NCBI GenBank assembly: GCA_963556195.1
Contig: OY744521.1
Location: 126,734,459-126,798,458, forward strand
From: Sepiola atlantica
Lineage: Eukaryota; Mollusca; Cephalopoda; Sepiida; Sepiolidae
DNA length: 64,000 bases
Direction of reading: 5' to 3'
Made by a program: the position numbers and the translations under genes
Shown: piece by piece, positions 11,000-22,672 of the stretch
How positions within the stretch are numbered: position 1 is the stretch's first letter
Layout of the letters: each line of letters opens with the position of its first letter
Notes under the pieces: generated by a model
Seen by the model: only the letters and a program-made list of their open reading frames with translations
The model's database searches: none
Told to the model about the DNA's origin: nothing

Positions 11000-11515
11000 A
11001 ATTAGCTGAGAAAAGAGAAAGGTAAGTATTGTGTCGGACACTGAAAAATATTTATCGTAGTAGCAGTAATTTGCGTTGCACGTGTGTGTTCGTCGTTTAT
11101 CTTCCCGCGAAACATTGTAGCATTTCGACCCACTTCGATTGTTACCATGGCAACTGGGTCGAACATGCGTATGCAAATAATATTTTGGTTAGACTGATTT
11201 TTTAAACTGTCGCATTTCTTTATATATAAATTCGATCGTGTCATATTGTGGATTCGTATATTTTTCAAGACGCTGATTGTCTGATACATATTTATACTTT
11301 ATTTATTATTGAAACTCAGAGCCTGTTTTGCGCACAATATTCGTTTCATTTTTTTCTATGTTCATCTGTCATCTCTTCGCGTGAGAGAGTAGCCTTTCAA
11401 AAAGGTCTGATTGTTACCATAGCAATTGTGTAGTGCATACATACACAGATAATATTTTGGTTAGATTGTTTTTCAAAGTGCCGCATTTACTTATATATGT
11501 ATTCGATCGGATCCT
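11000..11515 (+). repeat. Two-copy tandem repeat, period about 271
   Basis: Landmarks recur in order: GTTACCAT at 11141 and 11413, ATTTTGGTTAGA at 11182 and 11453, then a CGCATTT...ATTCGATCG end. Both units are diverged and non-coding. Confidence 0.75.
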
Positions 11516-12272
11516 AGACGTTGACGGGAATAAATATAAATGTATCTAATTTGTATAGGCGGGCAAAGTTAATTTCCGAACAGGACAATTTTAAACCAGT
11601 TTCATGTCTCTTTACGAAGATTAAAATCAAGATATAATGATACATAGCTTCTATGTCTAGAATTCCAATTTTATTCAAAATTCATTACACCATTTTTATT
11701 CTAGAAAATGTCTAAAATGTAATGCTTAAGCTTAAGGGTGTTAAGAATGAAATTAAAATTCAGGGAAACTATGATAACATTTAATGCAAATCTGATATAT
11801 TTTAATTTTCAAGCAAGAGGTTGTGTCCTTATTATGCCTCTTAAAAATACTTTAAATTACTCTAAAGAAAATGAACTTTGGGGAATATTTATTAATGAAT
11901 GTATAATATATATTATTAAAATTTTACAAAAATTGGAAGTATTTGAATTTTCAAAAATGTTTTCTAGACCTTCTATGCTCCCTTGTATAAAACTAAATTA
12001 AGCTAAATATAACCCACATTAAGCAACCTTACGCTTAACAGCTCTGTTCCCAAATCCGTAATGATCGGTTACTGAGTTTAGGAGCGAATTCTGTACATAC
12101 AAATATTTAAACATATACACATATCTAAATGTATATAAATACTGGAAGAATACTCCGGGGCGGATAAAATTAATTCCCTGGACAGAACAGTTTTGCATTA
12201 CTTTTATTTCACCTTACGAAGATAAAAATCGAGATAGAATAATACTAAACCTATTACATGATTGTGATCCTG

Positions 12273-12274
<2 letters not shown>

Positions 12275-12336
<62 letters not shown>
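12275..12336. repeat. (TA)n microsatellite
   Basis: Pure TA tract at the left edge of the insertion in the dispersed repeat. Confidence 0.98.
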
Positions 12337-12338
<2 letters not shown>

Positions 12339-12380
12339 GAAATGAAAAAGGAAAACCAAAAATATGTTTTTTTTATGTAT

Positions 12381-12423
12381 TCATCAACGTTTCGTCTTTA
12401 TTTGTAAGACTTCCTCAGGATGA
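12381..12423 (-). other. Hammerhead-like core with short stem III
   Basis: On the minus strand: TCATC (helix I 5'), CTGAGGA, one extra A, GTCTT-ACAAATA-AAGAC (stem II hairpin), GAAA, CGTT, GATGA (helix I 3', complementary to TCATC). CUGANGA, GAAA and two helices are in the order of a hammerhead, with a minimal stem III as described for Penelope-associated hammerheads. The additional A before stem II is a deviation. Cleavage is unproven. Confidence 0.45.
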
Positions 12424-12770
12424 TAATTTTAATTAAAATGTCATGCAAGTACATAGAAATGTTGGGTTGACAGGATGGGTTAATGAGAATAAGTAGTATC
12501 CACTACTGGGAGCGCAGGACCAAGGTTCGGGCTGAGAGAAGTCGGTGGCATTTTTCTTAAAATTATCATCCTGAGGAAGCTTAAGCTTAAACGAGTCTTC
12601 AGAAGAAATTAAAATTAAAGGGAATCTTGCTAAATTGGTGTCTAATAACTATGGATCAAATTCAATGCAAATCTGATATATTTGAATTTTCAACTGGGAG
12701 GTTGTGCCAATATTATGCCCCCCCCCCTAAAATACTTAAATTTCTGTAGTATTTTTTAATTGATGTCTAG

Positions 12771-13145
12771 TGCATATATATTTTGTTCGGTTAATCTCAC
12801 CTCCTCAATAACACAGCCCTATTCAACTGATAAAGTATATACTATTTTCGAAAGTGTGTATATGGGTGCTTGGTTGAGAGGGTGGATGGTTGTGGTTTTG
12901 GGACTGGTAGGTGTTGTTTATGCGGGGGGTATAGAATCTTGCTAAATATATTTTCCTAGAAACAGTACTCGTTTTTATTTCTTTGAAATTTGTCTGTGTG
13001 TTAGCATAAGTAAGTTTAAACAGAGTGAAGTGGACACTAGCATATACACACTAGTCAAAAATACACTCACACACCCGGATGTAGACTAATCCAAATATGA
13101 ATACTCACTGCGTATAAAGATTTATACAAAGTATACATCAATATA
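12771..13145. other. No gene recognised
   Basis: No coding or RNA signal. An HTH transposase remnant begins on the minus strand just downstream. Confidence 0.5.
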
Positions 13146-13149
13146 TACT

Positions 13150-13750
13150 TCCATTAACACATAGGATGAACTTGGTCATCCAAAATTTTCAAATAATCTT
13201 GACTATTAATTATTTCGTGCATGGAAACTATATGACCAGCAGATTTCCAAGATATAGCCCGCCAAATCATTACTGATCCACCTCCATGTTTAACAGTTGA
13301 AAGAAGGCAGTTGGATTGAATGTTTCTTTAAGCTGTCTCCAAAGGTTGGGAATAAAATAAAGGATAATTTACCGGAGAAAATGACATTCTTCCACTGCCC
13401 TGGGGACCATTTTTTTACGTCTCTACACAACTCTAAACGTTTTTCAAAATTTGTGTTAGGAAGCAGTGATTTGATGATGGCAGCCCTCCCATGAAATCCA
13501 GCCTTGGGTGCCGGGGTTTTGTGCACTTTCTTCACAATCCTTACAAGGGCTCTACGATCTCTTTCAGACAGCTTCGACTTTCTTTCTGAATTTTGTTTAG
13601 AGGAGGATGTTTCCCTTTTTTTCATAGTCTGTCATCACCTTCGAGACAGTTCCTCTCGATACGGCTACCATCTCAGCAACTTCCGTTACAATAGCACCTA
13701 CCATACGGGCACAAACAATCTGTCCTCTTTGGAAACCTGATAAAACTGTC
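13150..13750 (-). pseudogene. Tc1/mariner-superfamily transposase remnant
   Basis: Minus-strand reading gives FQRGQIVCARMVGAI...EVAEMVAVSRGTVSKV, a helix-turn-helix N-terminus. It continues as SERDRRALVRIVKK (second HTH), PKAGFHGRAAI-KSLL and then NFEKRLELCRDVKKWSPGQWKNVIFS. After a frame break comes GGGSVMIWRAISW, the conserved Tc1 block around the catalytic domain, and SAGHIVSMHEIINSQDY. The catalytic N-V-I-F-S context is present but the first Asp is replaced ('VIFSGK' where Tc1 proteins usually have 'V.WSDE'). At least two frameshifts and an in-frame stop are present and the C-terminal DDE region is absent. The dead gene follows repeat X (13755-14440), which may be its 5' flank. Confidence 0.85.
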
Positions 13751-13754
13751 ATTT

Positions 13755-14438
13755 ATATTTTTCTTAGTAATATAAAAAAAATGAAACCAATATTTTGGTC
13801 ATTCTTTTTCAATTTTTATAGGTGTAATATCCTAAACTAATGAACAGATCATTATGAATTTTAGAATATATATTCTAAAAATACGGTAATTAATATGGGC
13901 ACGTTTTTTTTTGTAAATATACCATTTAAGGGGTACATATATATAAATTAATTTGTATTTCTTTTTTTTTTTTCTTAACCGATCATTATGAATTTTGGAA
14001 TATATATTCTCGGCAACCCGATGAGTAACATGGGCACGTCATTTTTTGTCACCCATTTAGGGGGTGCGCCTACCTAAACCTGTAACTGCCATCAAAAAAC
14101 GTTTAAAATAAGTTATATACTAAAAAGATAATAGAAAAAAGAATTGCTCTACATCAAATTTTGAGTTATATTAAGTAATACATTTTTAAAAGACATAGCT
14201 CGCACGTCGGCGTTTATAATAAAAATCCTAAACGATTGAACGTATCATTATGAATTATAGAAATATGTATTCTAACCAACAGGGTGTGTAAGGTGGCCAC
14301 ATTATTTTTTTTAATGAATTATACCATTTAGGGGGTGCCACCTAAACCGTACCTTGCTCCCTAAAGAAAGTAGAAACATTACAATTTAAAATTAAGGCTA
14401 TATATATTACTTATACCAGTCCTGGTGCCGGTATTCTG

Positions 14439-14440
<2 letters not shown>
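13755..14440 (-). repeat. Dispersed repeat X, copy 2
   Basis: The reverse complement matches 1184-1950 in order, including the opening CAGGACTGGTATAAG box (14411-14430), the AAATGTATTACTTAA...AAATTTGATGTA stretch and repeated ATGTTACTC-ATCGGG / GAATATATATTC blocks. It is adjacent to the Tc1-like remnant. Confidence 0.75.

Positions 14441-14442
<2 letters not shown>

Positions 14443-14511
<69 letters not shown>
14443..14511. repeat. (TA)n microsatellite
   Basis: Pure TA tract abutting the outer end of repeat X copy 2. Confidence 0.98.
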
Positions 14512-14513
<2 letters not shown>

Positions 14514-14551
14514 TTCTTTACAAATATGTTCTAGGGTTAAGATCGGATTCT

Positions 14552-14645
14552 AACTCTGCCTGATGAGATCTCAGTTTGTAATAGCTGTTGATGTATAACA
14601 TCGACATGCCAGTGTCGCAGATTTTGTACATGTCTGTGTAAATAA
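14552..14645 (+). repeat. Dispersed repeat Y, copy 1
   Basis: CCTGATGAGATCTCAG...TAACAT-GACATGCCAGT...GATTTTGTACATGTCTGT matches the reverse complement of 39762-39842. Both copies end next to a (TA)n tract. Confidence 0.75.
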
Positions 14646-14650
14646 AAATA

Positions 14651-14653
<3 letters not shown>

Positions 14654-14710
<57 letters not shown>
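14654..14710. repeat. (TA)n microsatellite
   Basis: Pure TA tract at the 3' edge of repeat Y. Confidence 0.98.
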
Positions 14711-14714
<4 letters not shown>

Positions 14715-14987
14715 TATGTGTGTTTATAAATTTGTGTGTATATCATTCATTCCTAAACTATATAATCGATCATTATGAATGTTTGATATCATAAAAGAAT
14801 AGAACACCCGAGACAGCTGATAATTCGTATATGAGCATTAAGATTGCGCTAATTTTGTTGATTGTACTGATGACGTATTGTTTAATAGGTTAGACTGCTT
14901 ACGAAATTGTCTAGTTTCTATCTCAGATTAATAGTGTCTAGCACCACAGAAGAGCCGTGATACAACGAAAAAATCCGTCCATGGATG

Positions 14988-14989
<2 letters not shown>

Positions 14990-15064
<75 letters not shown>

Positions 15065-15065
15065 A
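14990..15065. repeat. (TA)n microsatellite
   Basis: TA tract with one interruption. The preceding 14935-14989 (agagccgtgatacaac...gtccatggatgatt) resembles 7434-7475, another repeat ending in a simple tract. Confidence 0.95.
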
Positions 15066-15640
15066 ATTTAATTTTTAAAATTTAATTTTTAAATATTTTT
15101 TATTTATACAACCATATCAAAAGCTACACATCCATGGAAATGTTTCAATCATTAGCTTTAATAAGCTACGATCTCATCGAGCTAATAAAACATATCTGTG
15201 TTTTAATTGTTCACATTAAAGAAAGAAAAAAAGGAAAAACGCAGGGTGAAAAACTGAAAGAATCACACAATCACATTCAAAATAATATTTTAAACGGATT
15301 GTTAGTATATTTTCTGTTGAAGCTCAAACGTCAATCCGTTTCAGAGTTAGATGAGTGTAACCTAATTTAAAATTGATCGATGTAGTCAGATTAAGGGGTA
15401 GGGGGACGAATGTCATAATTTATAGAAGGTATGAGGGGATTATGATGCCATATAGTGAAGAAAAGCGCGGGGATGGTGTTGGTATAGAAAACAGGGCCAT
15501 ATATTATAATTGAATACACTCATACAAGCGTTAAACACGAACTTATCACCTTTGCACGGAGTTCTGCAATTTTCACAGAAAATTACCAGTATTAGTCTTT
15601 GAGGCTTAAGTTTCTTAGTTAATGATCGAAATAAAATGAA
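15066..15640. other. No gene recognised
   Basis: A 78-codon open frame at 15134 has no recognisable similarity and AT-rich chance composition. Confidence 0.5.
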
Positions 15641-15641
15641 T

Positions 15642-15645
<4 letters not shown>

Positions 15646-15709
<64 letters not shown>
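15646..15709. repeat. (TAA)n microsatellite
   Basis: About 21 trinucleotide units. Confidence 0.97.
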
Positions 15710-15710
<1 letters not shown>

Positions 15711-17100
15711 TATAATTTTTAAAATGAAGAATAATAATTAGAAAAATAATAATAATAGGAAGAAGAAAATTGAAATCATATAATACATCGTATATTAATC
15801 ATAAATAAATAGAATAATACCAGTTGAAAATATATTTATTATACTATATGCTATATAAATCATACAGACATTTGTTTTCTTTCAGTTGCTATGTAAATAA
15901 AATGCAAAATTAACAAACTAGAACGTATACAACATTGGTTTAAGACATCTACATCCATAAATGTAAACATACGTTTAAAACCTTTCAAGTAACATACAAA
16001 TATTTTATAATCGAATCATCCACACAAGTTGAAAATACTATGCATATTATACAAATTGGCAATGTCAGTATTAGTGTATTAGAATTGCTTAACATATATA
16101 AAATATATATATAAAGATAGCCAGGGTACATTCAATAAAGACAAGAGAAGCCACAAAAACAGGTACACAACATTATGGAAAGGTTACAAAGACCACGGTC
16201 AAGCGGTATTCCGGTATAATAGAACACATAAATAAATAAAACTTTATACCAAAGACAATGGAATATAATATAATATGTGGGATGAAGGGATCACATAAGG
16301 GACATATATGCTATAAAGTAAGATAGAGAGTATAGACTAATAAATTAGATTAAAGTTCATAGTTATCAATAACTAGTTAAAGTTGGAGTACTATACATAT
16401 AAGAGGTTATACGTTGGTTACTTAAGAGGTGTGACTTACTATGCCTACAATAAATCGAAGTTTGATATTTTTTATTAAAGTTTACCTCTGTCACTACATC
16501 TAATTATCTCAAGGTTTTTGGTTAGGCAGAGGTAACATTGTACGATGATTTTCACGAGTATTGCTTGAGTGAGAGAGATGCATTTTTCATTTTTCAAAAT
16601 ACTGCTCTAGGAAAAATTGAGTGAAAATATAACTTACACGATTGTATTTTGTGGCATGGAAGAACAGTGTGACTTCTATTATGTTAACAACGAATGGGCT
16701 TAAACAGATCGAAATTATAACAAGCGAAATAACCCACTACAAAATTTCTAAATTATTACCTCCCCTTTTTCTGCAATTTAATATTAAATTCTAAACTTTA
16801 AATGAATTATTGACGGATTGAATTTAATTTTAGCATTGGAAGAATTTATTATAAAAACAACTAATTAAAATTAATCCAACACATACCAAATGAAGTTTTT
16901 TAAATAAATATAACTATAATAAATAAATTTAACGGTAATTATTTCATAATTTAAAACATCTAAACCTAATTTGCTGCGGGATATCTGTGCCATTGACTGC
17001 AGTGGTGCAAAAGAAATAATTAAACAAAATATAGTTCATATTACGACACATAACACCTAGCAACTGTGTTCCAAAATTCTATAATGATCGGTTAATTATT
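15710..17100. other. No gene recognised
   Basis: AT-rich sequence with no coding, RNA or clear repeat signal. 17050-17100 (ttctataatgatcggtt...ttttaggag) matches a block at about 12050-12090 and the edge of the large inverted repeat. Confidence 0.5.
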
Positions 17101-17101
17101 T

Positions 17102-17822
<721 letters not shown>

Positions 17823-18185
17823 GATTTTGCCTTTTTACTTTTTATCGGATGATAAGCTAGAGATTTTGCGGCTAATAGCAAAGAAACTGGATTTTGAAAA
17901 CTATTTAATTTAATCGGGAACTTTCGAACGATGTTTTCCGGATAAACATAAAACGAGTTACACTAAAAAAAAAATAGCCAAGAATTTTAGGAATCTAGAA
18001 AAAAATCGGTTAGATTGTGAATATACATATAAACTTAATTTACATCTACATAAATTCTTCGTGTGCGTTTATGTTAGGTTCATTGGTTCTCCATTTTTTT
18101 TGTACAGATTAAATTTATATAGAGAATAAAATATATCTCCCATCTCTCTCCCTTCTTTCTCTCATCTTTATCCCCTTCCCCCTCA

Positions 18186-18189
<4 letters not shown>

Positions 18190-18252
<63 letters not shown>

Positions 18253-18340
18253 GTATGGGTAAGTTTCTTGTTTAAAATTTTATTTACAAAATAAAACAAT
18301 AAATTTAAAATAAAAGATAAAAAAATGTTTTTTATTCTAC

Positions 18341-18433
<93 letters not shown>
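18190..18433. repeat. Two (CT)n tracts
   Basis: 18190-18250 and 18342-18433, the second with CTGT variants, separated by an AT-rich spacer. Confidence 0.97.
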
Positions 18434-18435
<2 letters not shown>

Positions 18436-18479
18436 GTACGTAAGATATTTAAGGACATTTACATTCTTACAAAAAAAAA

Positions 18480-19126
18480 TTTCAAGTTCAATAACGGTGT
18501 CTATGCAAGGTCTTAAACACTTACATGTTAGGATGAAGTAGTCTGTGTTAATATTGGCCATTGTTGGTGTTATGGGGTGCTTCTTAACCTCTTTCAACCA
18601 TGTTCCGTACTTAGTAGTCCAATGCATTAAGATTTGAGGAGTTAGGAAGTCAAACGTTCGGGGTTATGTGGCTATAAAATGTATCCACTATCCAATTCTG
18701 CGTTGCTACAACCTTATCTGAGGATACACAATGATTTCGGTTGAAACACAATGTCTTCTGTTGCGTACGTCTATGAATCCATCACCTAACCACTACATTC
18801 ATGATCTCTATGTTAGCAGCAGAGTTTGCTCAAAGACCCCGTAGAAAGAATAGAGGAGGGATAATATGTTCCTCATTGCTGACAACCACAAAACCATGAT
18901 GGTTGCAGGGAATTTGGTATGTTCCGAGGGAATTCACCTGCCTAAATAACTTCTGAGGGATTTACACATGGGCATCTGTAAAGGTGATACCTTTTCATCT
19001 AAAAACTTTAACACTGTGAACTGTGTAAATGCAAGATAAAGCGACTTTTTAAATGGTTCTCTTTTTAATTACTTTATTCAGCCTTTATAGTGAAATAACG
19101 TATGTTCTCAAATACCCTACGCACCT
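18480..19126. other. No gene; possible weak tRNA-like remnant
   Basis: The minus strand of about 18740-18800 has GTAGTGGTTAGGTGATGGATTC, which loosely resembles an A-box region, without a convincing B-box. Otherwise nothing is supported. Confidence 0.3.
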
Positions 19127-19227
<101 letters not shown>

Positions 19228-19228
19228 T

Positions 19229-19366
19229 TTAGTTATATTCCAATGACCAAAGGAAAAATAAATCCATTGCAATAATTTATATTTATTTATTTGTTTATAA
19301 TAAATAAATAAATAAAAATTATGGTAACAGATTGATTTTTCCTTTGGTCATTGGAATATAACTGAA
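19229..19366. mobile_element. Foldback element F1 (short)
   Basis: Arms 19229-19264 and 19334-19366 are inverted (TATATTCCAATGACCAAAGG and complement). The loop is AT-rich with AAAT units. The arm core TTCCAATRACCA recurs at 36687-36995 and 38846, always next to (TA)n. Confidence 0.75.
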
Positions 19367-19476
19367 AAGTATATATGCTCTGACGCTTGTAACATAACCT
19401 CATTGAGATTGCAATTTGAAACAATTTCAGGGATTATAAAGAATGTATACCTAAATATATATTTTTTATAAAAACT

Positions 19477-19582
<106 letters not shown>

Positions 19583-19789
19583 GAGAAGGGGGGAGAGTGA
19601 ATGGTTAGTATATAGAATGAGTGGATAAGCATGAATAAACAAATAATGAGACAGACATTCTTATCTATATACACATCTGTTTGATTATATTCCAGGAATC
19701 ATCGATGTCAAGAATGATTGCTCTGCTGGTCACACGATTCGAAACCTCCCACAACATTTTAACTTTTGTCTGAACGCTTAGGACGATGT

Positions 19790-21245
19790 TGTCAGTTCAA
19801 GTCTCCATGTTTCCATTGCTTTATTAATAAGATTAATAATCCTGTCGGACATTTTGTATAATTTTAAACATTCAATGTTGGGTGTCCTTAAGGTTTTTTT
19901 TTATTAATTTCCGTTTCTGTTTCTTTTTCAGTTACCTGTAGTTCATTTTTTATGTTTTTCAACCACTTGGCATTTTTGTTGTGTTTTTTAGTCTTTTCCC
20001 ATATTTTGCTCCAGAAGTGTTTTGTCTCTATTGTGTCCGGTTGTTCTGCTGTTGTTCGTTCTCCGTGTAGTTTTTTGTAAAACTGGCTTTTATTGTTTTC
20101 AAAGGTCCTGTTTTGTTTTTGCTGTTCAGATTTGTATCTATATCGTATCAATCTTCCTTCTATTGCTGCTATCTTTTATTTTAATTCTTCATGTTTCTTA
20201 TTCAGTTTTTCCATGTGAACCAGATATCTGATCTTCCATCGTTTCCTATTCTCTTTCATCTTGTTTACGGTCTTAGCTTCTTTTAGGAGTTTGGTAATCT
20301 TGGTTTCCAGTCTGATTTCCCATTCAGGCTTTGTCAGTCCATTCTTTTGGCCAGGCTTTTTTTCTCTGTTTAGTTTCATACTTACTGATCCCCTCCGCAT
20401 ATATCAAGTTGTTTAGATCTGTGATAGTGTCTGTTAGGATGTACGCGAGTACTTTATTTACTGTCTCTGTTTCAACTTTTTCCAATCTTCGTTCCTTGTG
20501 GATGGGAGATCTGTCTTCTTCTCGGACATGTAACGTTGGATGTTTTTCACTTCTCTTGATTCTTCCTCTGTGAGTTCTACTTCGGTGAGTTCTGTGATTT
20601 CGTAGTTTTCGACCTCTTCCGTTACAGAGTTTATGTTTTGTCCGTCTTCTTTCTTGTTGGATTTCGTCAAATGGTGTTTCTTGCTCTGTTCCGCTCTTTT
20701 GTTTGATTTCCCTCAGTTTAATTTCCGAGAACCATCTTCTCTTGAGGATCTGTTTTGCTTGGTCTGCTATCCTTTGTTCCGTTGTATCGTAGCCAGTAGC
20801 AGTGTTCTATAGATGTTTCATTCGCTTCCGGTCGCCTCTTTCTGTAGGGTAGCGGCTTTTGTAGTAGTATTGCATTATCGGTCTGTTCTCGTTTGTGGTC
20901 TATTTCTTTCTATGTTTTTTTTGTTCGTTTATTCTTTTCATTCCTGCTTTCTTGTGTTTGGTCTGTGTCCGTGTCATACCCGGAATTAGAAGGGTTACTT
21001 ACCTGTCTGTTTGTCCGTAATTTTGTTCCTGGAATCAAAGGAGCCAACATTCGCAGGGCGTGGACTGGGTACCCCATGTTGGCCAGCGACGGAGCACCTG
21101 CCCATCATGACACTCAGATCTTTCTTGTGAGTCCCATGGATTTCATTGTTATTATTGTGCATTACTCATATGTGTGTGTATATGGCTACACCAGGCCCAG
21201 GCTTAGTTTGCCTGTGATACTGTCACAGGTATAGTGTTTATCTCA
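19790..21245 (-). pseudogene. R2-like non-LTR retrotransposon, N-terminal part with internal deletion
   Basis: The minus strand shows, from 21245 down, NMGYPVHALRMLAPLIPGTK and NPSNSGYDTDTDQTQESRNEK. A basic, glutamate/lysine-rich region follows (TKPEWEIRLETKITKLLKEA...KRWKIRYLVHMEKLNKKHEEL), then ETKHFWSKIWEKTKKHNKNAKWLKNIKNEL. The last part is the lead-in to the RT domain. The same protein sequence occurs at 29800-30700. Here the RT is almost gone: 19790-19886 matches 29275-29350 directly, so roughly 480 bases of RT between them are missing. Frames are interrupted. It is a dead, deleted copy of the family that is more complete at 27600-30700. Confidence 0.75.
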
Positions 21246-21359
21246 TTTTCACGAGGAGAAATGTGCACTATCACACAATACACAAAAAAAATTATACATA
21301 TAAATATATGTGTTACCTAACTACATTGTACAAGTTTTCTAGGCTAACCTTAGACGGAG

Positions 21360-21825
21360 GGGGTGAAAGACGATAGATTCACCTCCCATTTTTACCTGAT
21401 AACTTTACGCCAGATTATAAAACACATCTTGCACCGGCGCGCAGTTTTACGAGATGTATTATTTTCTTTGTTTGTAAGACGAATAGACCGGAAAAGACGG
21501 GGGCCACGTGTCCGAACATACCGATCTTTTTATCGTATTATGGGCATTAATTTTCAAAATTCCATAAGTTAAAACTGATTTTTCTGTCAGACTTTGGGCA
21601 AACAAATCATATCTGACTAGTTTTACATATTAAAAGCGAAGAGATACATGGCAAAAAAAAATTTTTTTTAAGAAAAATACAAAGCTACTAAACAATTTGA
21701 TTCCATGTGTCGGCACCCATAAAGTTGATTTCTTTTCTTTGCTTGTAAGACGAAGAGACCGGGAAGAGGAGGGGGGGATCACATATCCGAGCATTCCAGT
21801 CTTTTTATCGTATTTTGGGCAGTAT
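21360..21825 (+). repeat. Direct repeat pair, spacing about 285
   Basis: GTAAGACGAATAGACCGG-AAGA...CTTTTTATCGTATTATGGGCA (about 21450-21546) recurs at 21735-21823 with substitutions. Non-coding. Confidence 0.75.
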
Positions 21826-21826
21826 G

Positions 21827-21827
21827 T

Positions 21828-21858
<31 letters not shown>

Positions 21859-21895
21859 AATAATATTGTTATTATTATTATTATTATTAATAATA

Positions 21896-21957
<62 letters not shown>

Positions 21958-22132
21958 AATAATAATATTGTTATTATTATTATTATTATTATTGTTATTA
22001 TTATTATTATTATTAATAATATTGTTATTATTATTATTATTATTATTATAATTATTATTATTATTATTATTATTATAATAATTATAATTATTATTATTAT
22101 TATTATTATTATTGTTGTTGTTGTTGTTGTTG
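21827..22132. repeat. (ATT)n array with AAT switches, then (GTT)n
   Basis: About 290 bases of ATT units, interrupted at intervals by ATTAATAATATTG blocks where polarity switches to AAT, ending in GTT units at 22114-22132. Long Ile/Asn/Leu open frames here are artefacts. Confidence 0.97.
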
Positions 22133-22600
22133 TTTTTTGTTGTTGCTGCTGCTACTTTTGCTTTTGCATACATTTTGTTTATCTTTTTAAAAAGTGATGG
22201 ATAACAGAACAGTAGCAAATCGTTCGATGTAAAGTGAACACCTGTGACCGATGAAATCAGTAATTCTACCATTTTTCCCTTGAGTCAGTTTTTTGACAAT
22301 GGTCTCTTTTATTTGCCTGAAGTTTTCTTTGCAAAGCTGACTTCCTTCATTTTCTAAAATGACGGAAGAAAAAAACGTTATTTTTAGAATTTTCTATTTC
22401 TTAAGTTGAGGCGCGTCATATTGACTCTCGTGTTTTTAATCTTCCATTACAATACTAGAAAAGAATGGGTGATTTTCTTCATGGAGAAGACTACTTACTA
22501 GCCCTTAACTTAACTCAATTTTATTTAGTTATCTTGTTCTTTTTGCTCCCAAATTCACACGCATCATCTTCATCAATCATTTGGAATTGTAAATATGAAG
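22133..22600. other. No gene recognised
   Basis: No coding signal beyond chance. Confidence 0.5.
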
Positions 22601-22672
22601 GCATCATCATCATCATCGTTGTCGTCGTCGTTGTTGTTGTTTTTTGTTTATTTGTTTGTTTGTTTGTTTTTT
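22601..22672. repeat. (ATC/GTC/GTT)n and (TTTG)n tract
   Basis: Simple tract at the 3' end of the adjacent minus-strand LINE, where its A-rich tail is expected. Confidence 0.9.

Larger units (their letters stand above)
11540..12770 (+). repeat. Two diverged direct copies of a dispersed repeat
   Basis: Copy 1 (11540-12000) and copy 2 (12140-12770) share GGCAAAGTTAATTTCC-like, TTACGAAGAT-AAAATC and ATGCAAATCTGATATATTT blocks in the same order. Copy 2 is split by an insertion of about 300 bases beginning at the (TA)n tract at 12275. Confidence 0.7.

Noticed and set aside
18715..18760. Hammerhead-like CTGAGGA...GAAAC near 18.7 kb
   Set aside because: No stem II and no helix I complementarity.
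21697..22272. 155-166 codon open frames of Ile/Asn/Leu runs
   Set aside because: Trinucleotide ATT array; open in most frames on both strands by composition.
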